DNA of 64,000 nucleotides from SMYC01 sp965197495 (GCA_965197495.1 OZ240210.1:3162001-3226000), one strand, 5' to 3'. Positions 35,649 through 44,874 are shown, counted from the stretch's first letter. Made by a program: numbers and translations. Notes: generated from the sequence alone by a model not told the origin.

Positions 35649-36846
35649 TTAGTGAGCCTCGATTAGCGTCGGGAGGCTCGTGGCGCCGGTGCGGTCCACA
35701 TCTGCATCGATCGAGATCTCGTTTCGTGGAGCAGAAAAAGGGGGTACCCCAGGTATGGACGCCGCCGCGAGAGTGGCTTGTGCGGCATTCAGGAGCGTCG
35801 TTTTCTCCGTCGGCGGGTTGATCCAAGCCTGAGGAGGCAAAACGGGAGGTTGTGGCGTTCCGCGAACGAAGCGTTCGGGATGAGTCCGATGAGCTTCGAG
35901 AAGGATCTGGCGCCGAGCGGTGGTGAGCTGTTCGGCGCGACCACAGTGAACGTCGGCCGGCGTCATGAAGCCGATTCCTGAGTGCCGGTGCTCGTAGTTG
36001 TAGTAGTCGAAGAAACCGCCGCAGAACAGCCGGCCGTCTTCGGCGGAACCAAAACGGCTCGGAAACTGAGGACAGTACTTCATCGTCTTGAACTGGGACT
36101 CGGAGTAGGGATTGTCGTTCGAGACGTAAGGTCTGGAGTGGGTCTTGGTAACTCCGAGGTCAGCCAGGAGCAGAGCCACGGGCTTGCTTCTCATCGAGCT
36201 GCCACGGTCCGCGTGAAGGGTGAGCTGGTCGGGTTCAATGTCCTGCTTGCGACAGCTCTCGGCGATGAGGCGCTGCGCGAGCGCCGCACTTTCTCGGTGA
36301 GCCAGCATCCAGCCAACCACGTAGCGGGAGAAGATGTCGAGGATGACGTAGAGGTAGTAGTAGGTCCACTTGACGGGGCCACGAAGCTTCGTAATATCCC
36401 ACGACCAAACCTGGTTGGGCGCTTCGGCCAGCAGCTCCGGCTTCGTGTAGTTCGGATGGCGCCGTTGGTTCCGGCGCTCTCGGACCTCGCCGTGCTCCTC
36501 CAAAATCCGATACATCGTGTGAATCGAGCAGAGGTAGGTTCCCTCGTCCAGAAGCGTGGCCCACACCTGGGCGGGCGCCTTGTCGACGAACCGCTCACAG
36601 TGCAAGGCCCCGAGGACTTCCTCGCGCTCAGTCTCGTCGAGGGCTCGGTGCGGCCGAGGACGCCGCTTCGGTTCGGGCGTCACCTGGCGCCTGCGATACA
36701 GCGTGGAACGAGCCACACCCAGAGCCTCGCAGGCTTCCGTCGTCTGCCCAATCTGCCCCGCCAGCTCCTCGGCCGCCACCATCAGTCGTTCTCGTAGCTG
36801 TCGAGTGGATTCAGGGGGATCCCCAGTAATTCGGAGGTTTTTTTTT
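35649..36846 (-). CDS. IS3-family transposase OrfB (integrase core)
   Basis: Encodes a DDE integrase-type transposase subunit. After an HTH_21-like segment (TLYRRRQ, then LHCERFVDKAPAQVWATLLD) the rve core shows VWSWDITKLRGP (first D), LTLHADRGSSM (second D) and DNPYSESQFKTMKYCPQFP (glutamate in SESQFK). OrfB is normally made by a -1 frameshift from OrfA. A run of nine A residues on this strand (plus positions 36838-36846) sits where the frames meet and is a likely slippery site. The start given is that run, not an independent start codon. With orfA truncated, expression is doubtful. Confidence 0.85.
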
Positions 36847-36930
36847 GGGTCTCCAACATCGTCTCCACCCGAGCCAGGTGACGTTGGAGCCGGGCGTTCT
36901 CGCGCTCGAGCTCCTTGACCCGTGGATCCT
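36782..36930 (-). pseudogene. IS3-family OrfA remnant
   Basis: Only the leucine-zipper region remains: KELERENARLQRHLARVE followed by ETQKKTSELLGI, which leads into the A9 slippery run. The N-terminal helix-turn-helix of OrfA was removed where the IS5 element begins at 36931. Confidence 0.75.
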
Positions 36931-38020
36931 CTGCCTTGGTGCACAACTCGCGATCTCGGCCCACAATTGTCCTTTACTCACGGATTCGAGGTTCCCCATG
37001 AGCATTTTCAAACGCACTCAGCGGAAGTATGTGAAGAAGGCCTATCGCGTGAGGAATTGGCGTGAATATGAGGCGGGTCTACGCAACCGCGGGAGCCTGA
37101 CCGTCTGGATCTCGCTCACCGCCGGCAAGCTTGTGAACTGGGACGCGCCCCGGCCGAGGAGGAGGAAACCGGGGCCGTCAACGCAAGTACTCGAACCACG
37201 CCATCGAGACGGCTGTCACCCTGGGCATGGTGTTTCATCTGTCATCTAGGCAGAGCGAGGGATTGCTGCGATCGTTGTTCGCTCTGATGAAGCTAGACAA
37301 TGATGTGCCCGATCACACCACGATTTCGAGGCGCAAGGCGAAGCTGGGTAAGGTCCCCTTCTACCAAGACAAGCAGAAGACGCCGTTGCACATCTTGATC
37401 GACAGCAGCGGTCTCGCTGCCCACGCCGGCCAGCTGCGCAGAGCACCAAAGAGCAGGGACTACCGCAAGCTCCATCTGTGTGTCGACGAGCAGACTGGCG
37501 AAGTCGTCGCCGGCGAGCTGACGAGCAAAAGAGCCCGCGATTCATCGCGGGTTGCATCGCTTGTCGGACAGATCGACAGTCCCATCTCATCGGCCAGAGC
37601 TGACACCGCATACGACGCCGGCGGCGTCTATGAGGCAATCGAGAATCACAGCGCTCATCGCTCGCCGAGGGTGCTGATACCGCCGCGCAAGGGCGCCCAG
37701 CTCGCATCGGGGCCGGCGAGCAGCCGACAGCGCAATCGCAACATTGCAGCACAAGCTCGGCTCGGCAAACGAAAGTGGCACACAGAATCGAGCTACAGCA
37801 AACGGAGCAAAGTCGAGACAACGTTCCATCGCTACAAGGCTATCGTGGGCTCAGCGATGCGAGCAAGAGGGTTGGCGGCACAGAGAGTCGAGGCAAGGAT
37901 CGGGTGCAAGATTCTCAACACCATGACGGCGCTCGGGATGCCTGATAGCGAGATGATCGGATGATGGGAGTCGGGGCCAAGCGAGCTCTCGGCCTCTATC
38001 GGAGTTGTGCACCAAGGCAG
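36931..38020 (+). mobile_element. IS5-family element
   Basis: Terminal inverted repeats are exact over 19 bp: CTGCCTTGGTGCACAACTC at 36931-36949 and its complement at 38002-38020. Similarity continues imperfectly inward. No clear target duplication could be read from the flanks. The element has interrupted or replaced the 5' part of the IS3 copy. Confidence 0.88.
36998..37964 (+). pseudogene. IS5-family transposase, frameshifted
   Basis: The start MSIFKRTQRKYVKKAYRVRN and a DUF4096-like N-terminus are typical. Near 37165 the frame shifts; the downstream frame reads RQRKYSNHAIET and then VFHLSSRQSEGLLRSLFALM. The catalytic region keeps ILIDSSGL (first D), SARADTAYDAGGVYEAI (second D) and RSKVETTFHRYKAIVGSAM (glutamate region). 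Without a frameshift event the protein is split into about 83 and 245 residues. Single-base loss or gain is the simplest explanation. Confidence 0.85.
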
Positions 38021-38159
38021 CTGGTCGCCGAGAAGTTCGTCCTCAGCACTTTACCTCGCGCGCTGACCACGCTCTCCAGCATGTGCTCGAGGGCGGTCCG
38101 GGCCCTAGAGTCCAGTCCCGGACTAATAATGATGATGGACAACCCACCCTGGCCTCGAA

Positions 38160-38621
38160 TCAGGCCGCCGTCTCGGGGTCGGGCGCGCTCGCATCGACGA
38201 GCGCCCAGCTAATGCAACGTTCCGCGTCATCAAGACAACTAGCCGCGCCGGAATCCTTAAGGAATGCTACTCCAGGCTTGACCAGACAGCAGGGAAACTC
38301 TAGAGCCAGATCCGCCGGTAGTGTCGCCGCCAACCAGGCCAAGCCCTTCGTCACGCCCCCGCCCGTCCAGGCGGTCACGCAACGAACCAGGACGCGCCGC
38401 TCGGCTCCCTCGATAAGCCAGCCCACCGCGCCGGTCCAGGTGTTCCTGATGCTGAGCGCGTAATAGGGGAATCCTGGCAATGGCACCGCCTTGCCACCGA
38501 TGGCTACCTCGACGGTAGAACGCAATGCGGCCAGCGTCTCGAGTCGTACATCCGAGCGTGGCGTCTTCTCTGTGTGGCAGGTTGATAGGGTGTAGTGGAA
38601 CATCACCTCACCGCCGCTCAT
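38160..38621 (-). CDS. Hypothetical protein downstream of the AEPDA-repeat gene
   Basis: A protein of about 153 residues, not recognised. It can start at ATG 38621 (MSGGEVMFHYTL), overlapping the end of the repeat gene, or at ATG 38603 (MFHYTL), which follows GGTGAGGTG. The sequence is balanced and looks like a folded domain: AIGGKAVPLPGFPYYALSI, TWTGAVGWLIEGAERRVLV, then GLAWLAATLPADLALEFPCC. Several cysteines and tryptophans are present. An upstream extension of this frame through the minisatellite is not believed. Overlap with the repeat gene suggests coupled translation. Confidence 0.6.
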   Translation of the reverse strand: MSGGEVMFHYTLSTCHTEKTPRSDVRLETLAALRSTVEVAIGGKAVPLPGFPYYALSIRNTWTGAVGWLIEGAERRVLVRCVTAWTGGGVTKGLAWLAATLPADLALEFPCCLVKPGVAFLKDSGAASCLDDAERCISWALVDASAPDPETAA

Positions 38622-39378
38622 TCCCCGGCTCGGCAGCCTCTGGCTTAGCAGCCTCTGGCTCAGCAGCCTCCGGCTCGGCAACCTCCAGCTCGGCAGCCTC
38701 TGGCTCGGCAGCCTCTGGCTCGGCAGCGTCCGGCTCAGCAGCGTCCGGCTCAGCAGCGTCCGGCTCAGCAGCCTCCGGCTCAGCAGCGTCCGGCTCGGCA
38801 GCCTCTGGCTCGGCAGCGTCCGGCTCGGCAGCGTCCGGCTCGGCAGCGTCCGGCTCAGCAGCGTCCGGCTCAGCAGCGTCCGGCTCGGCAGCGTCCGGCT
38901 CGGCAGCGTCCGGCTCGGCAGCGTCCGGCTCGGCAGCGTCCGGCTCAGCAGCGTCCGGCTCAGCAGCGTCCGGCTCAGCAGCGTCCGGCTCAGCAGCGTC
39001 CGGCTCGGCAGCGTCCGGCTCGGCAGCGTCCGGCTCGGCAGCGTCCGGCTCAGTAGCGTCCGGCTCGGCAGCGTCCGGCTCAGCAGCCTCCGGCTCGGCA
39101 GCGTCCGGCTCAGCAGCCTCCGGCTCGGCAGCGTCCGGCTCAGCAGCCTCCGGCTCGGCAGCCTCCGGCTCAGCAGCCTCCGGCTCGGCAGCGTCCGGCT
39201 CAGCAGCGTCCGGCTCGGCAGCGTCCGGCTCAGCAGCGTCCGGCTCAGCAGCGTCCGGCTTGGCAGCGTCCGGCTCAGCAAGAACAGCGGTGATTCGTGG
39301 AACTAGCTTATGCAGCAGCTTCTCCACCTGTGCCACCAACTCTGATGTCAGATCGGTAATCATTTTATTGTCTTTCAT
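38608..39378 (-). CDS. AEPDA pentapeptide-repeat protein
   Basis: A 256-residue protein with a short N-terminal segment (MKDNKMITDLTSELVAQVEK then LLHKLVPRITAVL) followed by about 43 tandem pentapeptides of AAEPD or AAEPE and a short PGNERR end. The start is supported by GAGAGG a few bases upstream. The repeat is strongly acidic and proline-rich, so it is probably extended and unstructured; the first 33 residues look like an amphipathic helix. Other frames through the repeat are also open (LPSRT-type on this strand, SAASG on the other), a by-product of the 15-bp unit. Function unknown; linker, spacer or surface roles are possible. Confidence 0.65.
   Translation of the reverse strand: MKDNKMITDLTSELVAQVEKLLHKLVPRITAVLAEPDAAKPDAAEPDAAEPDAAEPDAAEPDAAEPEAAEPEAAEPEAAEPDAAEPEAAEPDAAEPEAAEPDAAEPDATEPDAAEPDAAEPDAAEPDAAEPDAAEPDAAEPDAAEPDAAEPDAAEPDAAEPDAAEPDAAEPDAAEPDAAEPDAAEPDAAEPEAAEPDAAEPEAAEPDAAEPDAAEPDAAEPEAAEPEAAELEVAEPEAAEPEAAKPEAAEPGNERR
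38630..39280. repeat. 15-bp minisatellite
   Basis: About 43 tandem copies of CGGCTCGGCAGCGTC and one- or two-base variants (CGGCTCAGCAGCGTC, CGGCTCAGCAGCCTC). Because the unit is a multiple of three, no frame is broken by changes in copy number. Copy number is prone to change by slippage and may be unreliable in an assembly. Confidence 0.95.
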
Positions 39379-39594
39379 TGAAACCTCTCAAATTCCTGGC
39401 ATTTCTCAAGCCCGTGGACACGTTGCATCGGTTTCCGGACCCAAGAATCTATCACGCGACAGCTTGATTTCGGTGCTTCTGCCATCAAGTGTTGCTTCAG
39501 TTGGCCTGCCTGTGCCGGCGAACGCGTCGTGTCCAAAAATACAAACGAACTCAAGATCGGCACGCCGGGACGTTTCGGAATAGATTGATGACAG

Positions 39595-42387
39595 CTAGTG
39601 GCCCCACTGGTAGTTGATGCGGGCGTAGTAGTACCCGCCACTTAAACCCCACGGCGTGAACTGGCTGTAGGGGAGGCCGAACTCGGCAGCGAAAAGGTCC
39701 ATCCTGTCCGAGAAAACGTCAAATATGTTTTGGCCACCGACCGCCAGCGTCACCTCGTTGGCGAGTGGGATGCTGGCCTCAAGGTCGACGATGTACCGGC
39801 CGTCCAGAACCGGCGCGGCCGGGCCGCGGACGAACCGTGCGTCGAAGTGGTCGACCCAGGAGCCGTAATAGTTCAGGCGGCCGAGCAGGCCCACCCGCCC
39901 GACGCGCTGGCTGAGGGCGACGTTCCAGCGGGTCTTGGGCACGCCTCGCGTCAGACCGAGAATATCGCCGGGGCCGAGCAGGTCCGATTCCTTCGTCACC
40001 GCCGTGTCGGTGTAGTTCATGGTGACGCTGAAGACCGTGTCGCCGGCGAATGCGGGGGGCGTGTAGGTCGAGACGAGGTCGATCCCCTGAGTCCGGCTCG
40101 AGAAGTCGTTGATGAAGAACCGGAAGAAGGCCAGAGTGCCCGCCGAGGTGATGCCTTCTGACAGAAGGAGCGCGCGTTCGTCCGTCGTGAGCGTGAAGGT
40201 CTGCGACAGGGCGAGGCGATTAGAGACATCGACGCGGAAGTAGTCGGCGGTCAACGTGAACGGCCCGGTATCGACGACCAGCCCGACCGTCGAGTTGAAC
40301 GACGTCTCGGGCTGGAGCGGCTGGCCGCCCCGCAACTCCGCGGCCCTGAAGGTGGACGGCACGTTGGCGCTGTCGACCAGTTCCAGTGTCTCAGGGTCGA
40401 TGGTCGTCTGTACGTTGAGCGTGTTCTGCTGGCCGGGCGTCGGCGCGCGGAACCCGGTGCTCACGCCGCCACGCACCGAGACGGCGTCGCCCAGCCCGTA
40501 ACGGACCGACAGCTTGCCGTTCGTCGTGGCGCCGAAGATGTCGAAGTGCTCGAACCTGACAGCACCGCCGACCGTCCACCGGTCATCGGGGTCCCGCAGC
40601 TCGACGTCGCCGTAGAGCGCGACGTTGCTGCGGGTCCAAGTGCCGGCCGTATAGTCGGGAAATCCGGGAAAGCCGTTGGAGCCGGAGACGAAGCCCTGCG
40701 CGGCGTACGGGCCGACGTCCCACGACGGCCGTCCGCCGGCCCCGATCGTGAAGCGCTCGTCACGCCACTCGGCGCCGCCGGCGACGTTGATCATGTCGCT
40801 GGCGGCATAGGAGAGGTCGAAGTTGAGATTGATCTCCTCCTGCCGGTACAGACCCGGGTCGAAGTCGCGCGGGGTGTCGGGGCCGAGCGACGCGTTGACG
40901 GTGTTGTTGAAGAAGAAGTCCGACTGGTGGGCGCCGTAGCTGGCGCTCGCATCCCAGGTCAGGCCGTTGGCTGCGAGCCGGCGCAGCCCGGCGACCCCCG
41001 ACATGTCGCTCACGTGGCCGCCGAACTGTGGGGTGAAGCCTCCAGGCGCGATCTCTTGAAAGGAGAAGCAGTTGGGGTCGGCGAACACCTGCTCGAGGGC
41101 TGCCTGATCCGGCACGTTGTCGGTGATCCTCACGGTGGGGCAGTTGGCGGAGCCCATGCCGTTCGCGGCGAGCATGTCGCCGATGAGCAGCGTCTCGCCT
41201 CCATCGAGGCTGTAGATGTTCTGCCGCGAATTGGGATTCCGGAAATAGAAGCCTTCGGTCACCTTTTTGTCGGCGTAGTTGGCATGGCCGTAGAACTGCA
41301 GGCCGTTAGTGTGCAGGTAGCCGAAGTTGCCGAAGAGCTTCAGATCGTCCTCGATCGTCGGGTTGCCCCAGATCTGCGCCGGGTCGGCCACGGCGGTGTT
41401 GCCGGCCGCGATGAGCGCCGCCGCGTCGGCGCGCTGCTCGCTGCGGTTCGTCGGATCGGCGTTGCCGTACTCGAGGCTGAGGTTGGCGAAGCCACTCTGG
41501 CCGAGCGGTAGCCCAACATTGCCGGCGACCGCGTACGCGTCGCCGTCGCCCGCGCGGTAGGTGCCGGCGTTGAACGCGATGCTGCCCCCCGCCCGGTCGT
41601 CCTTGAGCAGGAAGTTCATCACGCCGGCAATTGCGTCCGAGCCGTACTGTGCCGAAGCGCCGTCGCGAAGCACCTCGACCTGCCGCAGGGCGATCGACGG
41701 GATAGTCGAGATGTCTGGGCCTTGCGCGCCATCCGTCACGCCGGCGAACCAGGCGATGACCGACGAGCGGTGACGGCGCTTGCCGTTCACCAGGACTAGA
41801 GTATGGTCGTGGGCAAGGTTGCGCAGGCTGGCCGGCCGCACGAGCGTGGCCGCGTCACTGATCGGATGCGTCGCAACGTTGAACGAGGGCACGAGGGTCC
41901 GCAACTGGTAGTCGAGCGAGGTGCCGCCCTGGCGGACGATATCCTGGAACGGGATGGCGTCGATCGGCACCGGGGACTCGGTCACCGACCGGGGCTGTGC
42001 GCGGCTGCCGACGACAACCACGTGCTGCTGGATTCCCTCCACCGACATCACGACATCGAGGGCAACTGTGGCCCCGGCGCTGATCTTCACACCGTCGCGC
42101 ACAAACGTGCTAAAGCCAGGCAGGGTCAACGCCACGTTGTACGTGCCGGACTGAAGCGCGGTGATGGTGAACATGCCGGTGACATCAGTGATGGCGGTCT
42201 GGACCGCCCCGCCGGCCGCCGTGCTCCGCACCTCCACGGTCACGCCGGGCAGCACAGCATCCGTGGCGTCTTTGACCGTGCCGCTAATAGTCCCGTCCTC
42301 CTGGGCGCTGACGCTCGGAGCGAGCGCCAGCGCGGCGAGGACCGCCGAGGTGATCATGACGATTGACTGTCGGCGAGACTGAGGCAT
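39595..42387 (-). CDS. TonB-dependent outer membrane receptor
   Basis: A 930-residue receptor importing a ligand across the outer membrane with TonB energy. A signal peptide (about 1-28, ending VSAQ) is followed by a carboxypeptidase-regulatory-like domain (about 31-115, TISGTVKDATDAVLPGVTV), a plug domain (about 135-260, IRQ-type VEVLRDGASAQYGSDAIAGV) and a beta-barrel to the end, which closes with an aromatic-rich strand, YYYARINYQWGH. The added N-terminal domain is common in Acidobacteriota and Bacteroidota receptors. There is no SusD-like partner next to it, and the ligand cannot be told. It stands alone between remnant elements, with a dyad upstream. Confidence 0.93.
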   Translation of the reverse strand: MPQSRRQSIVMITSAVLAALALAPSVSAQEDGTISGTVKDATDAVLPGVTVEVRSTAAGGAVQTAITDVTGMFTITALQSGTYNVALTLPGFSTFVRDGVKISAGATVALDVVMSVEGIQQHVVVVGSRAQPRSVTESPVPIDAIPFQDIVRQGGTSLDYQLRTLVPSFNVATHPISDAATLVRPASLRNLAHDHTLVLVNGKRRHRSSVIAWFAGVTDGAQGPDISTIPSIALRQVEVLRDGASAQYGSDAIAGVMNFLLKDDRAGGSIAFNAGTYRAGDGDAYAVAGNVGLPLGQSGFANLSLEYGNADPTNRSEQRADAAALIAAGNTAVADPAQIWGNPTIEDDLKLFGNFGYLHTNGLQFYGHANYADKKVTEGFYFRNPNSRQNIYSLDGGETLLIGDMLAANGMGSANCPTVRITDNVPDQAALEQVFADPNCFSFQEIAPGGFTPQFGGHVSDMSGVAGLRRLAANGLTWDASASYGAHQSDFFFNNTVNASLGPDTPRDFDPGLYRQEEINLNFDLSYAASDMINVAGGAEWRDERFTIGAGGRPSWDVGPYAAQGFVSGSNGFPGFPDYTAGTWTRSNVALYGDVELRDPDDRWTVGGAVRFEHFDIFGATTNGKLSVRYGLGDAVSVRGGVSTGFRAPTPGQQNTLNVQTTIDPETLELVDSANVPSTFRAAELRGGQPLQPETSFNSTVGLVVDTGPFTLTADYFRVDVSNRLALSQTFTLTTDERALLLSEGITSAGTLAFFRFFINDFSSRTQGIDLVSTYTPPAFAGDTVFSVTMNYTDTAVTKESDLLGPGDILGLTRGVPKTRWNVALSQRVGRVGLLGRLNYYGSWVDHFDARFVRGPAAPVLDGRYIVDLEASIPLANEVTLAVGGQNIFDVFSDRMDLFAAEFGLPYSQFTPWGLSGGYYYARINYQWGH

Positions 42388-42486
42388 CTTCTTTCCCTTT
42401 CAGCGACTCGGGCGTGGAGGCAGGCTCCTTCACAGGATTTGCCTGTCGGTCAGCTGTAAGTCACTCAAAACACGCGATTCTACTAC

Positions 42487-42511
42487 GAATACGTGTGATA
42501 TTCACGTATTC
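42487..42511. promoter_or_regulatory. Dyad upstream of the TonB receptor gene
   Basis: GAATACGTG (42487-42495) and CACGTATTC (42503-42511) are perfect inverted repeats spaced by 7 bp, 100 bp upstream of the receptor start on the other strand. It is a candidate operator. The neighbouring integrase remnant begins just after it, so it could instead belong to that element. Confidence 0.4.
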
Positions 42512-42519
42512 TTTAATCG

Positions 42520-42822
42520 ATGGTCTCGGGATGGAGCAGGTCCTTACCGCACCGCACTCCCCGTGGCGGAATCCATTTGTCGAAAGGATGCTCGGCTCCA
42601 TTCGATGTGAGTGTCTCGACCAGGTGATCGTCCTCGACGAGCACTACCTGAGTCGAATCCTACGCAAATACGTCAACTACTATCACTCGTGCCGGACTCA
42701 TTTGTCACTTGAGAAGGACGCGCCCGAGCCTCGCCGGGTAGAGTCGTCGGCGATGGGCAAAGTGAAAGCCATTCCAAAGGTCGGTGGCCTCCATCATTAC
42801 TACACTCGACACGCTGCAGTCC
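42520..42822 (+). pseudogene. Integrase-core transposase, C-terminal remnant
   Basis: The fragment reads MEQVLTAPHSPWRNPFVER (end of an rve core, with its glutamate), then ILRKYVNYYHSCRTHLSLEK and KAIPKVGGLHHYYTR. This is the C-terminus of an rve-type transposase; about two thirds of the gene is missing upstream. A related but more decayed copy of the following ~250 bp lies at 45690-45935, and an N-terminal piece of the same kind of protein is at 45936-46034. Confidence 0.75.
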
Positions 42823-43043
42823 GCGCCACTCGGAACGGCTGCGGGGCTTCGCACCAGGTTCCACCTCTGCCCCTGAGTAGAGCCGACGCCGGCTCTCAAA
42901 ACGTCCTACATGAAGACGACCAAAGCATCCCGGTTGTAGGCAGTTCGCCAATCTCATGCAGCTCGAGTTTATGAAAGGGACAGGCGTAGCAGCACTTGGT
43001 GGCAGCTGCACCGACATCATTTCATCAAACACCGGGTTGAGAA

Positions 43044-43444
43044 TTAGCGGCGGCGGCGATCACGATCGTCATTCACAGCTTCACGAACGCGATAGGCCAA
43101 CTCGACGACATCTTTGGCAACAGCTACCGCTTCATCGTCGGAGAGCATCTCGACCGACGGCTTATAACGGCCTCCCGCTCGGACCCGGCCGATGACGTTA
43201 CGCTTTGCCAGACACGCTCATAGATTGGCTTGCAATAACTTGGTAGGACGGGCTCTGGCACAAAGACAAGACCTTCGTGGCAGGCCTTGATCAGTCGCTC
43301 TTGGATGCGTCCGGGATGCGTCGCGAGGATCCCAACGGCTGTCCAGAGCTTCCCGTTGGCATAGATCAAACTACCATCATTCCTCCTCTGTTCTTTGCCG
43401 TCGGCGGGATGTCCGATATTACCTTCTGCAAGGTGCTTCCGCAA
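43044..43444 (-). pseudogene. Unrecognised gene with a frameshift
   Basis: The first ~83 codons (MRKHLAEGNIGHPADGKEQ onward, including PVLPSYCKPIYERVWQSV) read well. Near 43198 the sensible frame changes to NVIGRVRAGGRYKPSVEML and then DDEAVAVAKDVVELAYRVRE, ending at 43044. Joining the two gives about 130 residues. No family is recognised; the C-terminal part is helical. It lies in a decayed region, so it is probably inactive. Confidence 0.45.
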
Positions 43445-43540
43445 TTAAGTGTTGGCGGCCAGCCCCTAACCGGTCTGCGTGCTAGAGTTTGAACCAGAAT
43501 TCTGAAGACACAGTTCTCTCATCGTCAGGGCCGAGCCGAA

Positions 43541-43881
43541 GTGAAGAATCGCAGATGTCTCAATCCCGCATGTCCGTTGCGGGGCAAAGTCAGTTCCGGA
43601 AACATCGTTCGCCACGGATTCTACCGAACCAGGTCCGGGAAACGCCGTCGATACCGGTGCGGCGAATGCGGAAAGACGTTCTCCTCGACGAAAGGCACGC
43701 CCTACTACCGTCTCCAACATCGAAGAGCTACTTTCGATGGGGTCATCGCTCTCAGAGTCGAGGGCGTCAGCATTTCCTCGATTTCTCGGATCGAAGGGAT
43801 TGCCTGGAACACCGTCGCCCGCTGGCTCAAGAAGGCAGCCCAAGTGTGTCGTCGATTCAACCACTTGATGGCGGAAGCACC
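43541..43881 (+). pseudogene. IS1-like transposase, N-terminal fragment
   Basis: The first ~113 residues of a zinc-finger IS1-type transposase: CLNPACPLRG and RCGECGKTFSS supply two CxxC-like pairs, followed by a helix-turn-helix (GVSISSISRIEGIAWNTVARW). The DDE domain is missing; similarity stops at 43882, exactly where a 46-bp repeated sequence begins. Confidence 0.75.
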
Positions 43882-43927
43882 GATTTATAGCCTATTTCAA
43901 AAGGGCCGAGTTTTGGCACAGGACGGG
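43882..43927. repeat. Short dispersed direct repeat, copy A
   Basis: Contains CTATTTCAAAAGGGCCGAG and TTTTGGCACAGGACGGG in sequence. Near-identical copies in the same orientation lie at 44819-44874 and 46109-46164. Copy A cuts off both an IS1-like gene on its left and a serine recombinase gene on its right. Confidence 0.9.
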
Positions 43928-44268
43928 GTCACCGAGACGAAAACCGCGCCGGCCGCCTCGAGCCGTTCGACGAGCTTCGCAAAGTCGGAGAGGGAACGGG
44001 TCAGCCTGTCGGCCTTGTAGCCCACGATCTGGTCGACGAGACCGGCATCGATGTCGGCGAGCAAGCGCTGCAGGCCCGGGCGCTCCAGGGTTCCTCCCGA
44101 GATCCCCGCGTCCTCGTAGACAGTCGGCAGCAGCACCCAGCCCTCCGCCTTGTGGCTCGCGACATACGCGGCGCAGGCTTCTCGCTGCGCATCGAGGGAG
44201 TTGAACTCCTGCTCGAGACCCTCTTCCGCACTCTTTCGCGTATAGATGGCACAGCGGATTTTCTTCAT
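43897..44268 (-). pseudogene. Serine recombinase, catalytic domain only
   Basis: The N-terminal resolvase domain is present: CAIYTRKSAEEG carries the catalytic serine (about residue 13), and GISGGTLERPGLQRLL and KADRLTRSLSDFAKLV follow. After VFVSVT (about residue 113) the frame runs into the repeated sequence of copy A. The large recombinase and zinc-ribbon domains of such 500-residue proteins are missing. The ATG follows the end of the DUF2924 gene by one base, the usual order for this pair in phage-like integrative elements. Confidence 0.85.
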
Positions 44269-44269
44269 G

Positions 44270-44701
44270 TTAGGCCTTGCGCTTGGGCGTCAGACCGAAA
44301 AAGCGTGGTCCTGACCAGTGGGTGCCGGTGATTCGCTTTGTGATGGCGGTGAGGGACGGATAGGTTTTGCCGTCGAACCGATAGCCGTTGTCGACTACCT
44401 CGACCTGGTAGGTCCGGCCATTCTACTCGCGGACGAGATGGGTGCCGGCAGAAACGGACCCTGCGGGAGCGGCGTTGCCTGGTGTCTCGTTCGCCATAGC
44501 GGCCAGAGCGCGCCGGGTTGCGGCCGAAAGCCCGCCATAGGTCCGGCACTGGCGTTCGTGCAAGAGAACGCGGCGCAGGAAGATACGCGAGAGCGAGCTT
44601 GGCGGAGCTGCCCCAAAGGTCTGCTCCCAGACCCGCCGTAAGCTGGCGAAGTCCAAACCGTCCAAAACGACGTTCCGGCCAACCCCTGTATCCTGCGGCA
44701 T
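44270..44701 (-). pseudogene. DUF2924 protein with a premature amber stop
   Basis: The protein from ATG 44701 (MPQDTGVGRN) shows the DUF2924 pattern: LRRVWEQTFGAAPP, LLHERQCRTYGGLSAATRR and later YRFDGKTYPSLTAITKRITG and THWSGPRFFGL. After HLVRE the codon TAG (44423-44425) stands where the family expects TGG, since NGRTYQVEV follows in frame. Restored length is about 143 residues. DUF2924 genes usually precede a large serine recombinase in mobile elements, as here. Confidence 0.8.
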
Positions 44702-44818
44702 CACCGAACGTTCGCTCTTCTGCTCGATAAAGTCCAGTCTAATGAGGGACTTCCGGGTGCGAAGCTCACTGCCCGTAGCTCGCCACGCAGCCCAAGGGTC
44801 GGCGGATTCCAAGGGCGT

Positions 44819-44874
44819 CTAAGCTGCTGATTTGTGGTCTATTTCAAAAGGGCCGAGTTTTGGCACAGGACGGG
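44819..44874. repeat. Short dispersed direct repeat, copy B
   Basis: A 56-bp version starting CTAAGCTGCTGATTT. It separates the recombinase/DUF2924 module from the toxin-antitoxin module. Confidence 0.9.

Larger units (their letters stand above)
35614..36930 (-). mobile_element. IS3-family element, 5'-truncated
   Basis: The 3' end is near 35614, where TGTCAACAACTTTGAGACA adjoins the ISL3 remnant; TG...CA ends are typical of IS3 elements. The 5' end, with most of orfA, is lost at 36930, where the IS5 element starts. Confidence 0.75.

Noticed and set aside
38630..39280. CRISPR array
   Set aside because: Units are contiguous 15-mers with no spacers and no cas genes; this is a minisatellite.
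38525..39583. Plus-strand SAASG-repeat frame of 352 codons
   Set aside because: It is the reverse reading of the 15-bp minisatellite; the minus-strand AEPDA frame has a ribosome binding site and a sensible N-terminus.
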